A DNA stretch of 64,000 nucleotides, taken from positions 62,001 through 126,000 of the IMG/VR virus record IMGVR_UViG_3300024507_000369. The stretch is one strand, 5' to 3'. The position numbers were made by a program, and so were the translations under genes. This stretch comes from a virus. This document shows, piece after piece, positions 27,493 through 35,599 of this stretch (positions are counted from its first letter, which is position 1; each line of letters opens with the position of its first letter). A model generated the notes under the pieces. That model saw only the letters and a list, made by a program, of their open reading frames with translations. It was not told the DNA's origin and ran no database searches.

Positions 27493-27869
27493 CAGTCCCA
27501 ACTAATATTTTCAAGAAGAACACCTGGCATTACATAAGTCCAACCACTACCACCAACTTTATAATCAAACTTATATTCAAATTTGTTGTGACTATCCCAA
27601 GTCACATATCCTTTCTCTTTATCAAACCGTCCTTTGATAGTCAAACCAAACTTATTGGAGAAAATGTTACGAGTTCTCAATGCTCCACCAGTTTCACGAG
27701 TTTCAATGACTTTACAAACATCATCATAGGTTTGAACACCATACTCTAAAATACAGTTTGTTTCATATACAAAAGGACGATAAACTTTTACCTTAGGAAC
27801 TACTGGTGCAGACTGTGCAAAAACAGGAGAACCAAACAATAGTGCAGCAAGAACAATCAGTTTTTTCAT
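27492..27869 (-). CDS. exported protein (125 aa)
   Basis: MKKLIVLAALLFGSPVFAQS is a clear signal peptide (cleavage after VFA). The mature protein is beta-rich with two Cys (YETNCILEYGVQTYDDVCKV) and a Gly/Trp end (GSGWTYVMPGVLLENISWD). It is co-translated with the RlpA-like gene by a 4-bp overlap, so a role at the cell wall in lysis or entry is plausible. No family recognised. Confidence 0.72.
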   Translation of the reverse strand: MKKLIVLAALLFGSPVFAQSAPVVPKVKVYRPFVYETNCILEYGVQTYDDVCKVIETRETGGALRTRNIFSNKFGLTIKGRFDKEKGYVTWDSHNKFEYKFDYKVGGSGWTYVMPGVLLENISWD

Positions 27870-28177
27870 CCAACAACCCTCCAACAAACGACAGCGTTAC
27901 CTTTTTTTACAGAAGAAATGTGAGCAAAAGCAGCATAAGAAAGATCCAAATCAGCATGTGAGTATGGACCACGATCATTTACACGAACAATAACTTGTTT
28001 ACCATTGTCTTGATTTGTCACCCGTATGCGTGAACCCATAGGTAGATAAGGGTGAGCTGCAGTCCAACGATAAGCGTCAAACCGCTCACCATTCGCAGTA
28101 ACTTTTCCATGAAATCCGTCTCCGACTCCATAGTATGTAGAAATTCCACAAGTCAACGCAGCAATCAATCCAATCAT
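27866..28177 (-). CDS. RlpA-like exported double-psi beta-barrel protein
   Basis: A short hydrophobic start (MIGLIAALTCGISTYYGVGD) is followed by the DPBB core: GKVTANGERFDAYRWTAAHP, LPMGSRIRVTNQDNGKQVIV and RVNDRGPYSHADLDLSYAAF. These match the RlpA family, in which the Asp of V-N-D-R-G-P is catalytic in bacterial lytic transglycosylases. About 103 aa, a minimal domain without SPOR. It may cut peptidoglycan during lysis. Confidence 0.9.
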   Translation of the reverse strand: MIGLIAALTCGISTYYGVGDGFHGKVTANGERFDAYRWTAAHPYLPMGSRIRVTNQDNGKQVIVRVNDRGPYSHADLDLSYAAFAHISSVKKGNAVVCWRVVG

Positions 28178-28392
28178 TTCTCAATTTTCCAATGTTCATT
28201 ACCAGACTTGGGAATCCAAGTGCAGTATTGTCGATTGATAGAAACCAAAAATAACATGTTATCAGTTTCTTGTTCCACTTCCATTGTATGAAGTGATTGC
28301 ATGATATTCACAAAGCGATTCTTTGCCTTGGAACTTAGCGGTGTTACACTTACAAATTTCTTCTTGGTCTTAGGAGCTTTCATAGTGATCAT
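28174..28392 (-). CDS. conserved cyanophage hypothetical protein (72 aa)
   Basis: MITMKAPKTKKKFVSVTPLS, then FLVSINRQYCTWIPKSGNEH. It starts 8-10 bases after GGAGG and 25 bp after the TACAAT box of a strong promoter. The C-terminal strand pair is a feature shared with a recurrent cyanophage protein. Confidence 0.72.
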   Translation of the reverse strand: MITMKAPKTKKKFVSVTPLSSKAKNRFVNIMQSLHTMEVEQETDNMLFLVSINRQYCTWIPKSGNEHWKIEK

Positions 28393-28416
28393 AGTTTTTC
28401 AACCTCCACAAAGGTC

Positions 28417-28445
28417 ATTGTACAGAGTTTTCAGTGTTGTGTCAA
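28417..28445 (-). promoter_or_regulatory. strong sigma-70-type promoter (TTGACA-17-TACAAT)
   Basis: TTGACA at 28440-28445, a 17-bp spacer, TACAAT at 28417-28422. It overlaps the last codons of the metallopeptidase gene and should drive the run at 27.3-28.4 kb. Confidence 0.75.
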
Positions 28446-28856
28446 GTAGTCTAAGTATTCATTGAAAAGCACTTCTTCCATTTGAAATGCTTGTTGTTCC
28501 CATGGTTGGTCTTCATAGTCCGTCTCAGAGTGGTCTATGCCCCTCCAGTACCTCTTTCCGTGCTTATCCTTCAGAGCACCCATAACATGCTGATAAACAT
28601 GCCAGAGTTCGTGTAGAAGGGTTCTGGTGTAATGGTCAGGGTCCATATGATTGTGTAGTTCAATCTCAAAGCATCTTGGTCTCCAATTACAACCAATTAC
28701 TCCTACCCAACCATAAACTCCATCGCGTAACATTCCACGATGATTGACAATGATTTCAAGTTTATATCTTGGAAGGTGTTTGGAAATGAACCAATCTACA
28801 ACTTGATTGCAACGACGCTTGCTATAGTTGTATCCACTGGTGTATAATGTAAGCAT
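28431..28856 (-). CDS. SprT-like zinc metallopeptidase
   Basis: A 141-residue protein with HELWHVYQH near residue 82, a HExxH-type zinc site (H-E-L-W-H), then a downstream acidic region (HSETDYEDQPWEQQAFQMEE) that could give the third ligand, as in SprT/WSS1-like peptidases. It starts MLTLYTSGYNYSKRRCNQVV, lacks a signal peptide and is probably cytoplasmic, where it could cleave host DNA-bound proteins. That role is inference. Confidence 0.82.
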   Translation of the reverse strand: MLTLYTSGYNYSKRRCNQVVDWFISKHLPRYKLEIIVNHRGMLRDGVYGWVGVIGCNWRPRCFEIELHNHMDPDHYTRTLLHELWHVYQHVMGALKDKHGKRYWRGIDHSETDYEDQPWEQQAFQMEEVLFNEYLDYLTQH

Positions 28857-28960
28857 CAGAATAGTGCATTAAACACTGCTTCGGTTACTTTGGTTGCCCA
28901 ATGAGCAACCCATACAAAACTGCCGACAAAAATCAGTCGGTTCAGATTTGAGTACCTCAT
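28856..28960 (-). CDS. single-span membrane peptide (34 aa)
   Basis: MRYSNLNRLIFVGSFVWVAH, then WATKVTEAVFNALF: a basic start and a hydrophobic helix. It is coupled by TGATG to the metallopeptidase and lies 24 bp after the TATAAT box at 28984. From memory it matches a conserved cyanophage mini-membrane protein. Confidence 0.68.
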   Translation of the reverse strand: MRYSNLNRLIFVGSFVWVAHWATKVTEAVFNALF

Positions 28961-28983
28961 TCGTTTCTCAGGTGTCTTTAGAC

Positions 28984-29016
28984 ATTATAAAACCTCCCAA
29001 GTCGGTTTTGGGAGGT
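28984..29016 (-). terminator. terminator of the tail-fibre region running into TATAAT
   Basis: A 9-bp perfect stem (ACCTCCCAA / TTGGGAGGT) at 28992-29016 is followed by TTTTATAATG. The TATAAT (28984-28989) may start the 28.4-29 kb transcript. The motif AAAACTGTCC (29021-29030) lies between the stop and the stem. Confidence 0.75.
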
Positions 29017-29049
29017 CAGTGGACAGTTTTATGAGTGTCTACCTCAAGT

Positions 29050-29517
29050 TCAATTTGGAATTAAATTTAGTAAAGATTCTAAATCACTTATTGAACTGAA
29101 CGAATATCTGTTTTTCAGAGGAAATTCTGGAAAGACATATTCTTCAGGATATAAATCTTCGTTAGAAAGAAAACGAAGATTTGATCTATATTCAACTAAA
29201 CTTGAATATTCCGCATCGGATAAAGATGTTTCTCCATTAGAACTAGATTGTTCAGAATGTCTTTGAACTAACCAATCAGTTTCAGTTAAAACTAAAGAAA
29301 CTTTAGTTTTTAATTCTGTTTGATAACTTTTCTTAAATGTGTTGCGATTAAATTGTTCAACCTCAGTTTCGGAGAATGGAACTACTTCCCCATCAACAAG
29401 TTTATAAAAACTATGACCTTCATGTTCAGTTGGAATTAAATACCAACCATCACCTTCTTGTTCAGATGATACTTGAACTGTACTAATATTTTGTTCGTTA
29501 AATTGTACGTATGCCAT
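29050..29517 (-). CDS. putative tail-fibre assembly chaperone
   Basis: The C-terminal half has TDWLVQRHSEQ ... SLSDAEYSSLVEYRSNLR, the pattern of tail-fibre assembly (APC/Tfa-like) proteins: DW-x-x-x-R-x-x-E ... L-x-x-x-Y-x-x-x-R-x-x-L-R. It is 155 aa and sits directly downstream of three fibre genes, the normal place for such a chaperone. The N-terminus (AYVQFNEQNISTVQVSSEQE) resembles the fibre-contact part. The ending (PEFPLKNRYSFSSISDLESL) is atypical. Confidence 0.65.
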   Translation of the reverse strand: MAYVQFNEQNISTVQVSSEQEGDGWYLIPTEHEGHSFYKLVDGEVVPFSETEVEQFNRNTFKKSYQTELKTKVSLVLTETDWLVQRHSEQSSSNGETSLSDAEYSSLVEYRSNLRFLSNEDLYPEEYVFPEFPLKNRYSFSSISDLESLLNLIPN

Positions 29518-29535
29518 TAGAGTACTCCTTTTATA

Positions 29536-30798
29536 TTATCTATTACCATACATGTCTGCACATGCATTATAAACTTTGTAGAATTGATACTGATTAGTTG
29601 AAGTTAGACCGTATCTATACCAATCAGCAAATTTCATAGTATTAATCATTCTACTATCAACTTGAATATATGGATCAGAAAAAGTAGATGATAAATTATA
29701 GAATTTATTTTGGTCATACATCCAAAAAATACCACCAGTATTTGTCCAATAGTATGATGTTGCAACTTGCATGACAACATAAGTTGTTTGTGCTGGAATT
29801 GTAATGTTTGCCGACCAAGTAAGTCCGTAACTACTATTACCAGTTCTTTGCCCAAGATTTGTCCAAGTACCAGATGTTACTCCACTATAAGTTCCGTTTT
29901 GTCCCGGAGAATATACCCACAAAGAACTTCCATCATGTCCAGATGACCAATATGATGAATGCATTCCATAAATTGTAATTGTCTTAGAAATGTTGGAATG
30001 ATTACGAATTGGCATCATTAAGATGCTTACGGGGTTGTAAGAAGTACTGTTTGGATATGCTCCTGATAGAGCTTGAGAACCTATATTATTCCCAGTCACA
30101 TTCATCTGCTGTCTAGTGAGAGGATAATTTTGTCCAGTATCTCCATAATTATAAGTACTATCATTTACTCTTGGGATAAATCCTAAACCAAACCAAGACC
30201 ACTGTTCGGCATCAGACTGTCCATTGGCACCATATGCACGAAGATCGCTGACCAATGGACCAGCAGCTACAGCAGGACCATTAGTTGCCCAACCATTCAG
30301 AGTATTTTGTCTTGCATTAATACTATAGATTGCCGAAATACTTTTTCTTGTTCCGCCAAAAATCTGCTCAAGAGAGTTATAATCGGCAGATGTGACTGGT
30401 TGCCAAGTTTGATCACCTCTTAAGAAAGTTCCTGAGTTAGCAGTACCTGATGCTAATCTTGCAGTTGGTATTGTACCAGAACTAAGATTTCCTGCATTAA
30501 AAAATATCGAACTATCATATCCATCAAGTAAATCTGCATTCAGATTGTTTACTTTAGTTGTAGATGAAACTGTAAATGGCGCGGTGCCTGAAGCAGTATT
30601 TGATGTAAAAGTAGGTGCAGTAATAGTACCACTAGAAACGGTAAATCCCGAGGGGAAATTGGCTGAAGAAAGAGTTGTAATTCCAGTTACATTCAGATTT
30701 CCTTGAACAGTAATGCTACCCGTAGATGTCAAAGCAGGAACAGTAGGTCCACCTGTCCCTAATCTATTTGCAATATTATCAACATTTAGTTGAGACAT
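29536..30798 (-). CDS. tail-fibre protein (420 aa)
   Basis: The N-terminal 160 residues are fibre repeats: MSQLNVDNIANRLGTGGPTV, TSTGSITVQGNLNVTGITTL and LNADLLDGYDSSIFFNAGNL followed by TIPTARLASGTANSGTFLRG. The C-terminal 250 residues form a Trp/Tyr/Ser/Asn-rich globular domain, probably the receptor-binding tip. A TATAAATA late promoter lies 22 bp upstream. Confidence 0.82.
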   Translation of the reverse strand: MSQLNVDNIANRLGTGGPTVPALTSTGSITVQGNLNVTGITTLSSANFPSGFTVSSGTITAPTFTSNTASGTAPFTVSSTTKVNNLNADLLDGYDSSIFFNAGNLSSGTIPTARLASGTANSGTFLRGDQTWQPVTSADYNSLEQIFGGTRKSISAIYSINARQNTLNGWATNGPAVAAGPLVSDLRAYGANGQSDAEQWSWFGLGFIPRVNDSTYNYGDTGQNYPLTRQQMNVTGNNIGSQALSGAYPNSTSYNPVSILMMPIRNHSNISKTITIYGMHSSYWSSGHDGSSLWVYSPGQNGTYSGVTSGTWTNLGQRTGNSSYGLTWSANITIPAQTTYVVMQVATSYYWTNTGGIFWMYDQNKFYNLSSTFSDPYIQVDSRMINTMKFADWYRYGLTSTNQYQFYKVYNACADMYGNR

Positions 30799-30819
30799 AT
30801 CCCTAATTTGTTTTTTAGT

Positions 30820-30827
30820 TATTTATA
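30820..30827 (-). promoter_or_regulatory. late promoter (TATAAATA) of the fibre gene
   Basis: CTATAAATAACTAAAAAAC on the minus strand, 22 bp before the ATG at 30798. Confidence 0.75.
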
Positions 30828-30829
30828 GT

Positions 30830-32083
30830 CTATTTATTTAATCCCAGTGGATTTATAACTACAACCTTATTGGAATCAATGTTTAAAGTTCCGTTAAAAT
30901 CTATCACTAACTTTGCAAAATTTCCTACAACATAACTTGACGAGACTCCTGTATTTTGATTTCCAATTGTGATTGTTTCATTCGCTAATATTCTTTTTTC
31001 AAAAGGTAGATGCCCAAACATATCTTTTGCATCTTCAACATATGATCCAAGAATACCTTCATCTCTCATTGCAACTTCAATTCGTGAAGTTGAGTTATTG
31101 ACCCTAACGCTTACTCCAGTTCCAACAAAGTCTAATGTCGTAAGACCTGCACCAACATATATTCCATTAGAGTTTATACCAACGATTGCACCTGCTGTGA
31201 TATTTAATAATCTTCGGTTGAAATCAATAACTGGTACATTGCCTGCTCTGTATTGTCCTGTTATATTAAAGTTTGCTGATGTTGTGACTCCGGATATGAA
31301 AGAATCGCCATCAACATAAAGAGCTGATGTTGGAGCAGCAAAATTAATACCCAAAGATCCGTTAAAATATGCACCGCCAGCAACTTGAAGTCTTTGGTTT
31401 GCCGTTCCAGTTGGGGTATCTGCGCCAATTAATAGAGCACTTGAAGCGTGTCTCCATCTAAATCTATTTGTAGAGTTAGTCTGGAATATAATATCTTGAG
31501 AATCATTATGATTAATGATTAATCCACCTGTAGTTGATGTTATCAGAGTTCTATTCCCAGTACCACCAACTTCAGATAATCCTAAAGTTCCGGCAATAGA
31601 AACTTGAGTTGTTGGCGTAACTGTAAGAGCAATTCCAAGTCTTGATGATATATATGCGTTGCCAGTTACTTGAAGTGATTGTGATGGAGTGCCAGTTGAA
31701 GTGGCAGATCCAATTATAACTGGATTTCCTCTAAAAAGCGTAGTATTTGTAAATGTGGAAATTCCAGTAAAAAGAGAAGTGTCAGTTACATGAAATTTTG
31801 ATGTTGGAGTTGAAATTCCGATACCAACATTATCAGTACCTGTATCATAAAAAAAGTTATTTGCACCCGCAGGATATCCACCATTATTCAATTGAATTGA
31901 TTTTGCTGGACCCGTTGGAACAAATGATGCGACAATATTAGTTAAATATCTACCATCTCCATGATAATAATTGGCAGTAACAACACCAGAAACATTTATA
32001 TCTGTTAATATTCCTATTCTTTTAGCCGCATCATTTACACCCAAATAAGATGCAAACTGCGATAGTTCTCTGTTGTATGCCAT
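30830..32083 (-). CDS. tail-fibre protein (417 aa)
   Basis: MAYNRELSQFASYLGVNDAA, then repeated shaft units of the kind VGIGISTPTSKFHVTDTSLF, and GIALTVTPTTQVSIAGTLGL. Many strands of 15-20 residues with Gly/Ser/Thr turns indicate a beta-structured shaft. The C-terminus (KLVIDFNGTLNIDSNKVVVI) is short, so receptor contact probably comes from the neighbouring fibres. Confidence 0.8.
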   Translation of the reverse strand: MAYNRELSQFASYLGVNDAAKRIGILTDINVSGVVTANYYHGDGRYLTNIVASFVPTGPAKSIQLNNGGYPAGANNFFYDTGTDNVGIGISTPTSKFHVTDTSLFTGISTFTNTTLFRGNPVIIGSATSTGTPSQSLQVTGNAYISSRLGIALTVTPTTQVSIAGTLGLSEVGGTGNRTLITSTTGGLIINHNDSQDIIFQTNSTNRFRWRHASSALLIGADTPTGTANQRLQVAGGAYFNGSLGINFAAPTSALYVDGDSFISGVTTSANFNITGQYRAGNVPVIDFNRRLLNITAGAIVGINSNGIYVGAGLTTLDFVGTGVSVRVNNSTSRIEVAMRDEGILGSYVEDAKDMFGHLPFEKRILANETITIGNQNTGVSSSYVVGNFAKLVIDFNGTLNIDSNKVVVINPLGLNK

Positions 32084-32104
32084 TCTTGTAGATCTCCTAT
32101 GTCT

Positions 32105-32112
32105 TATTTAGA
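32105..32112 (-). promoter_or_regulatory. T4-type late promoter (TCTAAATA)
   Basis: TCTAAATAAGACATAGGAG on the minus strand, 22 bp before the ATG at 32083; the ribosome binding site AGGAG lies between. Confidence 0.6.
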
Positions 32113-32127
32113 ATTGGAGCGAAATAA

Positions 32128-35049
32128 TTAAGCAATATTTCCAATTGAGTCTGAATTTCCTAAGCACCTAATTTTTAGATAACTATCCTTAAGCGGCGTA
32201 ATTGTACCAGCACTGACAAATGCTTTTAAAGTCACTCTGCAGTCTGCAGATGGTATAGCAAGTCCTTTAACCTGAATCAATCCTCCTGCACCATTAATAA
32301 TAGATGCTGATGGAGACATTGTGACTGTTTGACCAGTTCCTGCAAGTACTCTTCCACCAACAATGTCAATATTACCAGTAACATTACCAGTTGCAGTTAA
32401 TGATGCAAATCCAGACCCGGAAGAAGAACTGAAGAGCAATGTGCAAGTTCCTGCTGTCGTTTTCGTGAAGAAGAGATTATAGTCAATTTCATAATAATGT
32501 CCAGAGAGAAGTGAAACTCCTACATTGTTTCCAAACCAAGAAACTGAGGTTTCTGCCGTTGTTGCACTAATATCACTACCGTTTGCATTTAATCTATAAA
32601 ATTGCGTTGAGTCAATAAATGCTCTCTTAGTTCCATTTGTAATATCATTTTGTGTTACGAATAGATTCACTCCATCATATTCAATTGCATTTGATTCTGG
32701 CGTTGTTAATAAAGATCCTGCATTAACTTTGATTGGAGCTCCATTAGGAGTTGTTCTACCAGCACCAATATGCAAATTGCTACTGATTGTTGTTGTTCCA
32801 ATTCCAACACCGGGAATAGATGTGTCAAAAACAAATGGTTTTGACGAATCTGAACTTGAAATTTGAGTAGTAACTCCTGCGGAGGATGATGTTAGAACAA
32901 CATTAAATGAACCAGAAGACCCAACATTCAATAATACACCATCTTGTCCAGCAAGTCCCTGAGTACCTTGAACACCTTGTGGACCTGTATTGCCGAGAGG
33001 ACCTAGAGTTCCTTGTGAACCTTCAGTTCCTTGCGCTCCCTGACCAGCAAAGGCTCCCTCTCTTCCTTGAACACTGGTGCCTTGAGTGCCTTGTGTTCCA
33101 TTAGAACCTTGAAGACCTTGAACACCTTGATTTGATCTACCTTGAATTCCTTGAACACCTTGAGAACCTTGGGAACCATCTTGACCAACATAACCTTCAT
33201 TTCCCTGAATTCCCATGAGACCTTGAATACCATCAAGTCCCTGAATTCCTTGAGCACCTTGGATTCCTAATGTTGAACTATTAATCCAAGAAACATTAGA
33301 ACCATCACTTCCTAAGACATAACCCAAAGAACCAAAATTTCCATCTTTATCTAAGATATTTCCCGTTACTTTAAGATCTCCTTGTACATGCAAGTCAGTA
33401 TCTGCTTTTGTTGTACCTATACCAACTCTACTTTGTCGGTAAATTGTTGTTCCTGCTCCAGTAGTCCAACGCGAAGCGACAAAAAGACTGCCATTTTGAT
33501 ATAATGAACCACCAAAGTTAATATCAGAATTTACATCTAAAGAATATGCTGATTTTGCCGTTGTTCCTATGCCGACATTAGATAATGTATGAATTCCAAC
33601 TGATGTTTTATTCCAATATTGGGTGCTACCAACACTTACGCCAAGTAAATATTGTCCATCACCATAGTATGTTATAATACCAGATGATGCAGTAACAATA
33701 CCCGCAGATATTGATACATTTCCTACAGAAAGACCGGAAGAATTTACAAATCTTTGTACCAATACAGAACTTGCAGAACTAATTCCGGTTGATATTGTGC
33801 TGGATGCTCCAATTTGAACTACATCTTTTTGAGTAACTCTACTTGAGAATCCTACTGGAGAATTAATCGGGATTACAGTGGTTTTTGCAAATCCGGGACT
33901 GATTAAAACCGCATTAACATAACCACTTTGAACTAAAATTGTTGAGAATCCAACAACTGGAACATCTGTAAAAATACCAACGATACTGATAGAACTTCCA
34001 ACAGATACTCCAATTGTACTTGCAACACCAATTGCTGTTGAACCTATTCCAGTGTTAATTGCTGTTGAAGTATTTAAAAATGTTCTATTATATGGAGTAA
34101 CTGCAGTTGTAGTTATTGCAACAACAGGTGCTGAAGTTAGCACTCCAACTACAGTAATTCTATCTCCAACTATAATATCGGAACTACTGTCTAAAATTAT
34201 TTCTGTTGATCCAATAGAAACTGGATTATCTACTGTCTTTGTAAAATTTAAACTTGAATATTGTTGTCCAGTTACATTTAATTCGTCAGTTGTGATAGTT
34301 CCAGTATCAATTTTATTTTGTGGACCATTTATAGTTACACTTGAAGAACCTACAGTCAATATTCCAGTGATTCTTGCATCACCATCGATATAGTTTATGT
34401 CAGTTGGTGTAATGAATACTGTAACTCCTGCACCCGTGCCAGCAGCAACTACATCACCGCCAACAAAGTTAATTGATGTAACTAAATCAACTGTACCTAC
34501 AGGTGTTCCTTCATCAAGAACTGTAATACCATTAATAGTTGATCCGCCAGTATATGCGCCGAGCACACCATAACCAACAAGTTCTACAATATCACCCTGA
34601 TTTGTTGAAGAAACTAAAGTTACATCGACACTGCTATCATAGTATTCTGAACTTGATAATTTTACACCATTGACAAAAACATCAAGTTCATTTGGTGTAT
34701 GAGTAAATGGAAACTCAAATTGTCCATCAAAAGCAGTATAAGTTTGTACCGTTCTAAAATTAGGAAAACTTGACCACTCAACTCCACTATAAGTTGTTCT
34801 TAGATACTGTCCAGTTGATCCTAAACTTGTTAGACTTCCTGCAGCTACTGGTCCTTCAAGTACAAGAGTTTGGAAAGTTGCAATTCCGGTTAAATTTATA
34901 TGAGTTGCGGCAATACCACCACGAACATCTAAAGTTGCTCTTGTTACGGTAGTACCAATACCAACTTTATCGTTTGTAGCGTCGGCAAAGATAAGATTAT
35001 TGTTTACTTCTAAACCGTTTTTGACAACAAAATTCTTATTTATTCCCAT
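32128..35049 (-). CDS. long tail fibre with collagen-like region (973 aa)
   Basis: MGINKNFVVKNGLEVNNNLI and VGIGTTVTRATLDVRGGIAA start a fibre shaft. Residues about 590-715 carry Gly-x-x collagen-like repeats rich in QG (GIQGAQGIQGLDGIQGLMGI), known in cyanophage fibres as flexible rods. The C-terminal 250 residues (after GIGTTTISSNLHIGAGRTTP) form a beta-rich knob. Its start codon lies 27 bp from a late box that overlaps the oppositely oriented late box of the 87-residue gene. Confidence 0.85.
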   Translation of the reverse strand: MGINKNFVVKNGLEVNNNLIFADATNDKVGIGTTVTRATLDVRGGIAATHINLTGIATFQTLVLEGPVAAGSLTSLGSTGQYLRTTYSGVEWSSFPNFRTVQTYTAFDGQFEFPFTHTPNELDVFVNGVKLSSSEYYDSSVDVTLVSSTNQGDIVELVGYGVLGAYTGGSTINGITVLDEGTPVGTVDLVTSINFVGGDVVAAGTGAGVTVFITPTDINYIDGDARITGILTVGSSSVTINGPQNKIDTGTITTDELNVTGQQYSSLNFTKTVDNPVSIGSTEIILDSSSDIIVGDRITVVGVLTSAPVVAITTTAVTPYNRTFLNTSTAINTGIGSTAIGVASTIGVSVGSSISIVGIFTDVPVVGFSTILVQSGYVNAVLISPGFAKTTVIPINSPVGFSSRVTQKDVVQIGASSTISTGISSASSVLVQRFVNSSGLSVGNVSISAGIVTASSGIITYYGDGQYLLGVSVGSTQYWNKTSVGIHTLSNVGIGTTAKSAYSLDVNSDINFGGSLYQNGSLFVASRWTTGAGTTIYRQSRVGIGTTKADTDLHVQGDLKVTGNILDKDGNFGSLGYVLGSDGSNVSWINSSTLGIQGAQGIQGLDGIQGLMGIQGNEGYVGQDGSQGSQGVQGIQGRSNQGVQGLQGSNGTQGTQGTSVQGREGAFAGQGAQGTEGSQGTLGPLGNTGPQGVQGTQGLAGQDGVLLNVGSSGSFNVVLTSSSAGVTTQISSSDSSKPFVFDTSIPGVGIGTTTISSNLHIGAGRTTPNGAPIKVNAGSLLTTPESNAIEYDGVNLFVTQNDITNGTKRAFIDSTQFYRLNANGSDISATTAETSVSWFGNNVGVSLLSGHYYEIDYNLFFTKTTAGTCTLLFSSSSGSGFASLTATGNVTGNIDIVGGRVLAGTGQTVTMSPSASIINGAGGLIQVKGLAIPSADCRVTLKAFVSAGTITPLKDSYLKIRCLGNSDSIGNIA

Positions 35050-35075
35050 TGGAGGAGAGCGCCTACCTTTTTACT

Positions 35076-35083
35076 TATTTATA
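35076..35083 (-). promoter_or_regulatory. late promoter of the collagen-like fibre gene (TATAAATA)
   Basis: TATAAATAAGTAAAAAGG on the minus strand, 27 bp from the ATG. It shares four bases with the plus-strand late box at 35080-35087. Confidence 0.75.
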
Positions 35084-35087
35084 AATA
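35080..35087 (+). promoter_or_regulatory. plus-strand late promoter (TATAAATA)
   Basis: TATAAATATTATAAAAG on the plus strand, 25 bp before the ATG of the 87-residue gene. The two boxes overlap, giving a symmetric divergent late promoter. Confidence 0.72.
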
Positions 35088-35111
35088 TTATAAAAGTATT
35101 TCAGAATTAAT

Positions 35112-35375
35112 ATGGCTTCTCAAGTTTTAAGTGGAAGTACTAATGCAACATATACCAATAGCACCGGTCAAAATGTAAGATTAGTGATAAACTTCATGGC
35201 AAATTGTACTTTGATGAATTGGGGTGGAATATCCCTTACTGGAGGTTCAACAAGTATAGCAAAAGGTCGTGAGCCTCTTGTTTTTCCTAATGAAATTGTT
35301 CTCTCCGCAAATCAATCATTTAGTGCAACATGCGGTGCTTACAATATTATTGTAATCAAAGAAGACGGAACCTAA
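35112..35375 (+). CDS. small fibre-region protein on the opposite strand (87 aa)
   Basis: MASQVLSGSTNATYTNSTGQ then NVRLVINFMANCTLMNWGGI. It is beta-rich, Ser/Thr/Asn-rich and fibre-like, probably a small adhesin or cap protein made late. It has its own late promoter (35080). Its stop abuts the stop of the 68-aa gene with no gap. It is the only complete plus-strand gene in the window; the composition fits structural neighbours, so it is a true inverted gene rather than an antisense shadow. Confidence 0.85.
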   Translation: MASQVLSGSTNATYTNSTGQNVRLVINFMANCTLMNWGGISLTGGSTSIAKGREPLVFPNEIVLSANQSFSATCGAYNIIVIKEDGT

Positions 35376-35582
35376 TCAAATAGGATTAGAAAATCCATTT
35401 GTTGTAAATGGAGTCTTAAAAGAAACATCAGCAGCAAGTTTATCTTTTGTGATAGTTGCGGCAGCAATTTTTGCTGCCGTAACATTCCCGTCAGCAATTT
35501 TTGCAGTTGTGACTGCAGAATTGGCAATATCTGCAGTCCCCACTGCTCCATCTAAAATTAAATCTACTTGTGTTTGAGACAT
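35376..35582 (-). CDS. short fibre repeat protein (68 aa)
   Basis: VDLILDGAVGTADIANSAVT, then TAKIADGNVTAAKIAAATIT: three repeats of (T/A)-A-x-I-A-x-x-x-V/I-T, the helix-turn unit of tail-fibre linkers. It starts 17 bp after the giant structural gene and probably works with it or with the inverted neighbour. Confidence 0.75.
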   Translation of the reverse strand: MSQTQVDLILDGAVGTADIANSAVTTAKIADGNVTAAKIAAATITKDKLAADVSFKTPFTTNGFSNPI

Positions 35583-35599
35583 TTTAGTAACCTCCTAAT

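Noticed and set aside
33003-33257. Antisense frames of the collagen-like region as genes
   Set aside because: Long open frames here arise from the repetitive Gly-x-x coding; they have no ribosome binding site and are shadows.
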